Source: Numida meleagris (Eukaryota > Chordata > Aves > Galliformes > Numididae). Taken from it: a DNA stretch of 64,000 nucleotides. Shown here piece after piece: positions 60,704-64,000 of the stretch. Numbering within the stretch: position 1 is the stretch's first letter; every line of letters starts with the position of its first letter. The translations under genes and the position numbers were made by a program. The notes under the pieces are model-generated. The model had not been told where the DNA came from. It did not search any database and saw only the letters and a list, made by a program, of their open reading frames with translations. The stretch is taken from the NCBI RefSeq assembly GCF_002078875.1, contig NC_034438.1:71159405-71223404 (forward strand), written 5' to 3'.

Positions 60704-62032
60704 CGTAAGGAGGATCCAGGGAAGTACAGGCCTGTCAGCCTGACCTCAGTGCCAGGAAAGGTTGTGGAGCAGATCATCTTGAGGGAGATCACATGGCATG
60801 TGTGGGGCAACGGGAAGATCATGCCCAGCCAGCACGGGTTCGTGAAAGGCAGGTCCTGCTTGACCAACCTGATCTCCTTCTGTGATCGAGTGACCCTCCT
60901 GGTGGATGAAGGAAGGGCTGTTGACGTAGTCTACCCAGACTTCAGCAAAGCCTTCAACACTGTCTCCCACAGTATTCTCCTGGAGAAGGTGGCAGCCCAT
61001 GGACAGGCACACTCTTTGCTGGGTAAGGAACTGACTGGAGGGCTAGGCCCAGAGAGTGGTGGTGAATGGAGTTACATCCAGTGTCCTGTCACAGGTGGTG
61101 TTTCCCAGGGGTTGGTACTGGGGCCTGTCCTGTTCAATATCTTTAGTGCTGATGTGGATGAGGGGATTGAGTGCACCCTCAGTAAGTTTGCAGATGACAC
61201 CAAGCTGGGATGAAGTGTAGATCTGCCTGAGAGTAGTAAGGCCCTACAGAGCAATCTGGATAGGCTGGATAGCTGGGCTGCGGCCAATGGGATGAAGTTC
61301 AACAAGAACAAGTTCCAGGTCCTGCACTTTGGCCACAGCAACCCCAGGCAACGCTACAGGCTTGGGGCAGAGTGGCTGGAAGACTGTGTAGAGGAAATGG
61401 ACCTGGGGGTGTTGACTGATGCTTAGCTAAACACGACCTCGCAGTGTGCCCAGGTGGCCAAGAAGGCCAATGGCATCCTGGTTTGTATCAGAAATACTGT
61501 GGCCCGCAGGAGCAGGGAAGTGATCATCCCTCCGTACTCAGCCGTGGTGAGGCCGTACTTTGAGTAATTGTTCACTTTTGGGCCCCTCCCTACAAGACAG
61601 ACATTGAGTCCCTGGAGCATGTCCAGAGAAGGGCAACAAAGCTGGTGAGGAGTCTGGAGCACAAGTCTTATGAGGAGTGGCAGAGAAAACTGGGATTATT
61701 TTGTCTGGAGAAGAAGAGACACAGGGAAGACCTTACAGCTCTCTAAAGCAGGTTGTGGTGAGGTGAGGGTCGACCTCTTCTCCTGCATAACTATCAAGAA
61801 GACTAGAGGGAATGCTCTCAAGATATACCAGGGGAGATTCAGGTTAAATGTTAGGAAGAATTTATTCACTGAAAGAGTGGTCAGGCGCTGGAATGGGCTG
61901 CCCATGGAGAAGCGTTTAGGTGTTGTACTAGGTGACATGGTTTATTGGGGAAATATTGATTACAGGTGTACCATTGGACTGGATGATCTTGGAGGTCCTT
62001 TCCAACCTTGGTGATTCTATGATTCTATGAAA
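60704..62032 (+). mobile_element. CR1 LINE, RT domain to intact 3' end
   Basis: The best-preserved CR1 here, 1.33 kb, 5'-truncated. The coding part starts in the RT fingers/palm, [18 protein letters not shown] (60719 on), then [24 protein letters not shown] (first catalytic Asp kept), [15 protein letters not shown] and the box FADD at 61187-61198. A TGA at 61211-61213, after DTKLG, ends the frame where most copies read through. Downstream ORF2 pieces follow to HKSYEEW..., [18 protein letters not shown] and RWNGLPMEK. The terminus ccaaccttggtgattctatg is complete near 62032. There is no upstream promoter and no full ORF2, so it cannot mobilise. Confidence 0.93.
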
Positions 62033-62349
62033 CCTATGAGATTTTTTGTTCATAAAACTAAATCATGTTCTATTAGCTGTATGCTTATCTGTTATTAAAA
62101 AAAAAGACCAAATCATCTATTCTGAGCCTAGAGACTGCTTTATTAGAATTAGATTATTATCAATTATTAGAAATATTTTATTTTCTTCTGACTGTTAAAA
62201 ATAGAGTATACTTTACCTATTTGTCAGTATTAGCTTCTTTTGCCATGCTCACTTTGGTCACTTGCATCCTTCACCTAGCTGTTATTAAGCACCAGCTGTA
62301 AAATACCAGAAACTTTAGGATACAATTGGAATATGACAATGCTCTACAG
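62033..62349. other. unique AT-rich sequence
   Basis: No feature was seen between the CR1 terminus and the A tract. Confidence 0.4.

Positions 62350-62396
<47 letters not shown>
62350..62396. repeat. poly(A) tract of 47 bases
   Basis: A pure adenine run with no recognisable retroposed sequence upstream. CR1 does not end in poly(A), so this is best taken as a simple mononucleotide repeat. Confidence 0.95.
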
Positions 62397-62399
<3 letters not shown>

Positions 62400-62944
62400 G
62401 GATTCTGGGCAGGGGACCATTAACACTTTGTGATCTCTGCATAAATTATCTACATTATCTATTATTATCTATGCCTCATGAGCACTGCAGAACTGAACAG
62501 TTCCATCCAGGTAGTTGATCAGTCTTAGGTCCCAGAATATGTTACATATCCCTGTTTGCACTCCCTGTTTGCACTTGAATACACATAAACATGTAGGACT
62601 TCACTTCTGCAACACAAATGAAAATGAGTATTATACAACAGGAAAAGTCACATTCAAAAGAGAAAGGAGAAATAAAGCTAAATTTTACCAAAGAGCCTGC
62701 TGGCAAAAAAAATGAAAGGAAGATTTTTGCAGTAATAACCCCATCCCAATATGACCTTTTTGTGGAGTCAGTACTAATGTTTACTGATGTTTTACCTAGC
62801 ACCCCAAGGGCAATTCTTCCAAGTTTAAATAAAATTCAAGCCACCTGCAAAGGCACAAAATATGCAGAACCCACTGAATGATTTTCCATCTTTCTTCCTG
62901 TTACCTCTGCCACATTATTGTCCAAACCTGCAAGGCTCCGTTAA
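62397..62944. other. unique sequence
   Basis: No repeat was recognised. A short open frame (62618-62881, 87 codons, lysine-rich) is unsupported. Confidence 0.4.
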
Positions 62945-63487
62945 TTTTTTCATCAGTACAAGACAGTGTCTGTGGAAGAAATTTGTCAAGATGTTATTAT
63001 AAAGCTCACTGCATTTAAGAGTCCTTCTCTGAACAGTAATGAAGTGAAAACCAAATTTCTGGGCCTCTATTTCCACTCTGCACAAAAAGAAATGTTTATT
63101 ACTCAAGATGTCTTCAATGGTCCAACTTTTCAGGCTGGAAAGAGGCTGAGGGAGGAAGGCATAGTTATGTTTTGGACCTGGCCTGATTCAAGGTGTTCTG
63201 AGTCACTTCAGGCAAGAAAAGAAGACAAGGCTTCATTGACAAGGGAGCTCCCGACTCTTGCAGTGCAGGTTGTCAGAAGCGCCAGCCCTACACCTCGGGG
63301 CAAACATGCTTTTCAGCAGGCCTTGCAGTCCTGTTTTCTGATTATCTTTGCAACTTGCTTAAGATTCTGCTGCTTCGTGGTATTCCAAGTATCAAGATTT
63401 CCTTCCCCCATGCAGGGACAGAAGCTGAAGAAGAGGTGTTACATGTGGAAACTGCAGGAAACTCTCCCTAATACTGGCATGTGCTAA
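62945..63487 (+). other. longest non-repeat open frame; candidate exon, product unknown
   Basis: A frame open from 62945 to the stop at 63485-63487 (180 codons) is the longest in the window outside CR1. A plausible 3' splice site, tttttcatcag, ends at 62956, and the frame continues from 62957 as YKTVSVEEICQDVIIKL. There is no ATG at the start; the first in-frame Met falls about 45 codons in. The peptide has a polar first third, a Ser/Thr/Arg-rich middle and a hydrophobic patch, SCFLIIFATCLRFCCFVVF, near residues 130-150, then a basic tail. I recognise no domain. Composition is not obviously coding and the length is only marginally more than chance allows in 64 kb of six frames. No AATAAA follows within the window. 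Confidence 0.25.
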
Positions 63488-64000
63488 GAGGATTGCTTCA
63501 TTTAACTAGCAGGATTTTCTAGTTCTTTGGTGTGATTTCAGAGATTTCTAAATGGAAAAGTGATCTCCTAGATCAGACTGCAGTTTGTTTGAAGGATTAT
63601 TTTAATATAATTATGCAGTATCAAAAGGAGTAAGCTAGAAAACCTTTTTTTTTTTTTCTCAGAGAAATCCTTGGAAATAATATTTCACGCAGGGTTTTAT
63701 TTCAAAAGCGCCATATAAGATTTTTCTCTCTCTGTCCCTTCAGATTAAGAACCCTTGTTGAGGCTAAAACCAGGTACACTGATTGCATCTTCTTGCCTGT
63801 CTCTTCCAGGCAGTCAAACACCCTTCCTCTCTGTCCACTCTGAACACCAGCTCTCAGTATCTGAACCATAAAATTCTTGTCTTCTCTGTTCCAAGTGCCT
63901 AGAAGGCTCTGTTTGAGACTTAAAAACCAACAGAGCCCTGCATTCAAGACCTTCTCAGCCTAAGTGCAGTAAATGACTACCTCTCTTCCCACTGCAGCTG
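63488..64000. other. unique sequence to window end
   Basis: No repeat or gene was recognised. A thymine run lies at 63644-63657. Confidence 0.4.

Noticed and set aside
60749..61213. 154-codon open frame as a host reverse transcriptase gene
   Set aside because: It starts at GTG inside CR1 RT sequence, is cut by TGA at 61211, and the CR1 3' end follows at 62032.
62350..62396. Poly(A) tail of a processed retrogene
   Set aside because: No spliced-gene-like or other retroposed sequence lies upstream, and CR1 machinery does not usually produce poly(A) retrocopies.

Overview
This window is noncoding vertebrate DNA from a bird, most likely a galliform (chicken, turkey, quail or a relative). Nearly every recognisable repeat is a CR1 LINE. 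Many of these keep the CR1 3' end, recognisable by repeats of ATTCTATG with no poly(A) tail. Four pieces match the avian mariner Galluhop (Mariner1_GG), and there is avian endogenous-retrovirus LTR sequence. No rRNA, tRNA, CRISPR array or bacterial-style operon is present. No complete, recognisable host gene is present either. The window reads as a gene-poor intergenic region or a large intron.

Layout. 1-3.2 kb is mostly unique, with a possible terminal exon (516-812) and small repeat fragments. 3.2-6.4 kb is a run of four minus-strand elements: a deleted Galluhop, then three CR1 copies, one with a reverse-transcriptase (RT) region. 9.7-12.1 kb is a composite of a 3'-truncated CR1, an ERVL-like LTR piece and a nearly full-length but broken Galluhop. 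18.2-18.6 kb holds the 3' end of a minus-strand hAT transposon whose transposase C-terminal dimerisation region can still be read. 24.9-27.0 kb holds three CR1 pieces, including a rare 5' piece with the ORF1 esterase relic. 32.7-35.2 kb holds an ancient CR1-like relic, a CR1 split by a younger CR1, and a Galluhop deletion derivative with a 92-codon open frame. 38.1-39.7 kb is an old CR1 interrupted by two younger ones. 44.0-44.7 kb is a candidate solo LTR with tandem repeats. 49.7-52.9 kb carries CR1 3' ends and an orphan CR1 endonuclease segment. 60.2-62.0 kb carries the longest well-preserved CR1 3' copy, with RT box FADD. The right edge has the longest open frame (62945-63487), which is not part of any repeat I recognise.

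No pathway can be described. What the elements share is a history of transposition: CR1 insertion, nesting and internal deletion; mariner deletion derivatives; and one hAT lineage present twice (18.2 and 46.8 kb). The most notable observations are two CR1 copies in opposite orientation (25.2-25.7 kb and 33.7-34.2 kb) that share one internal deletion junction, the Galluhop derivative joining the two ends of the transposase in one frame, the tandem-repeat LTR, and three candidate host exons that need RNA or comparative data. All boundaries of old repeats are approximate because they were judged by eye.
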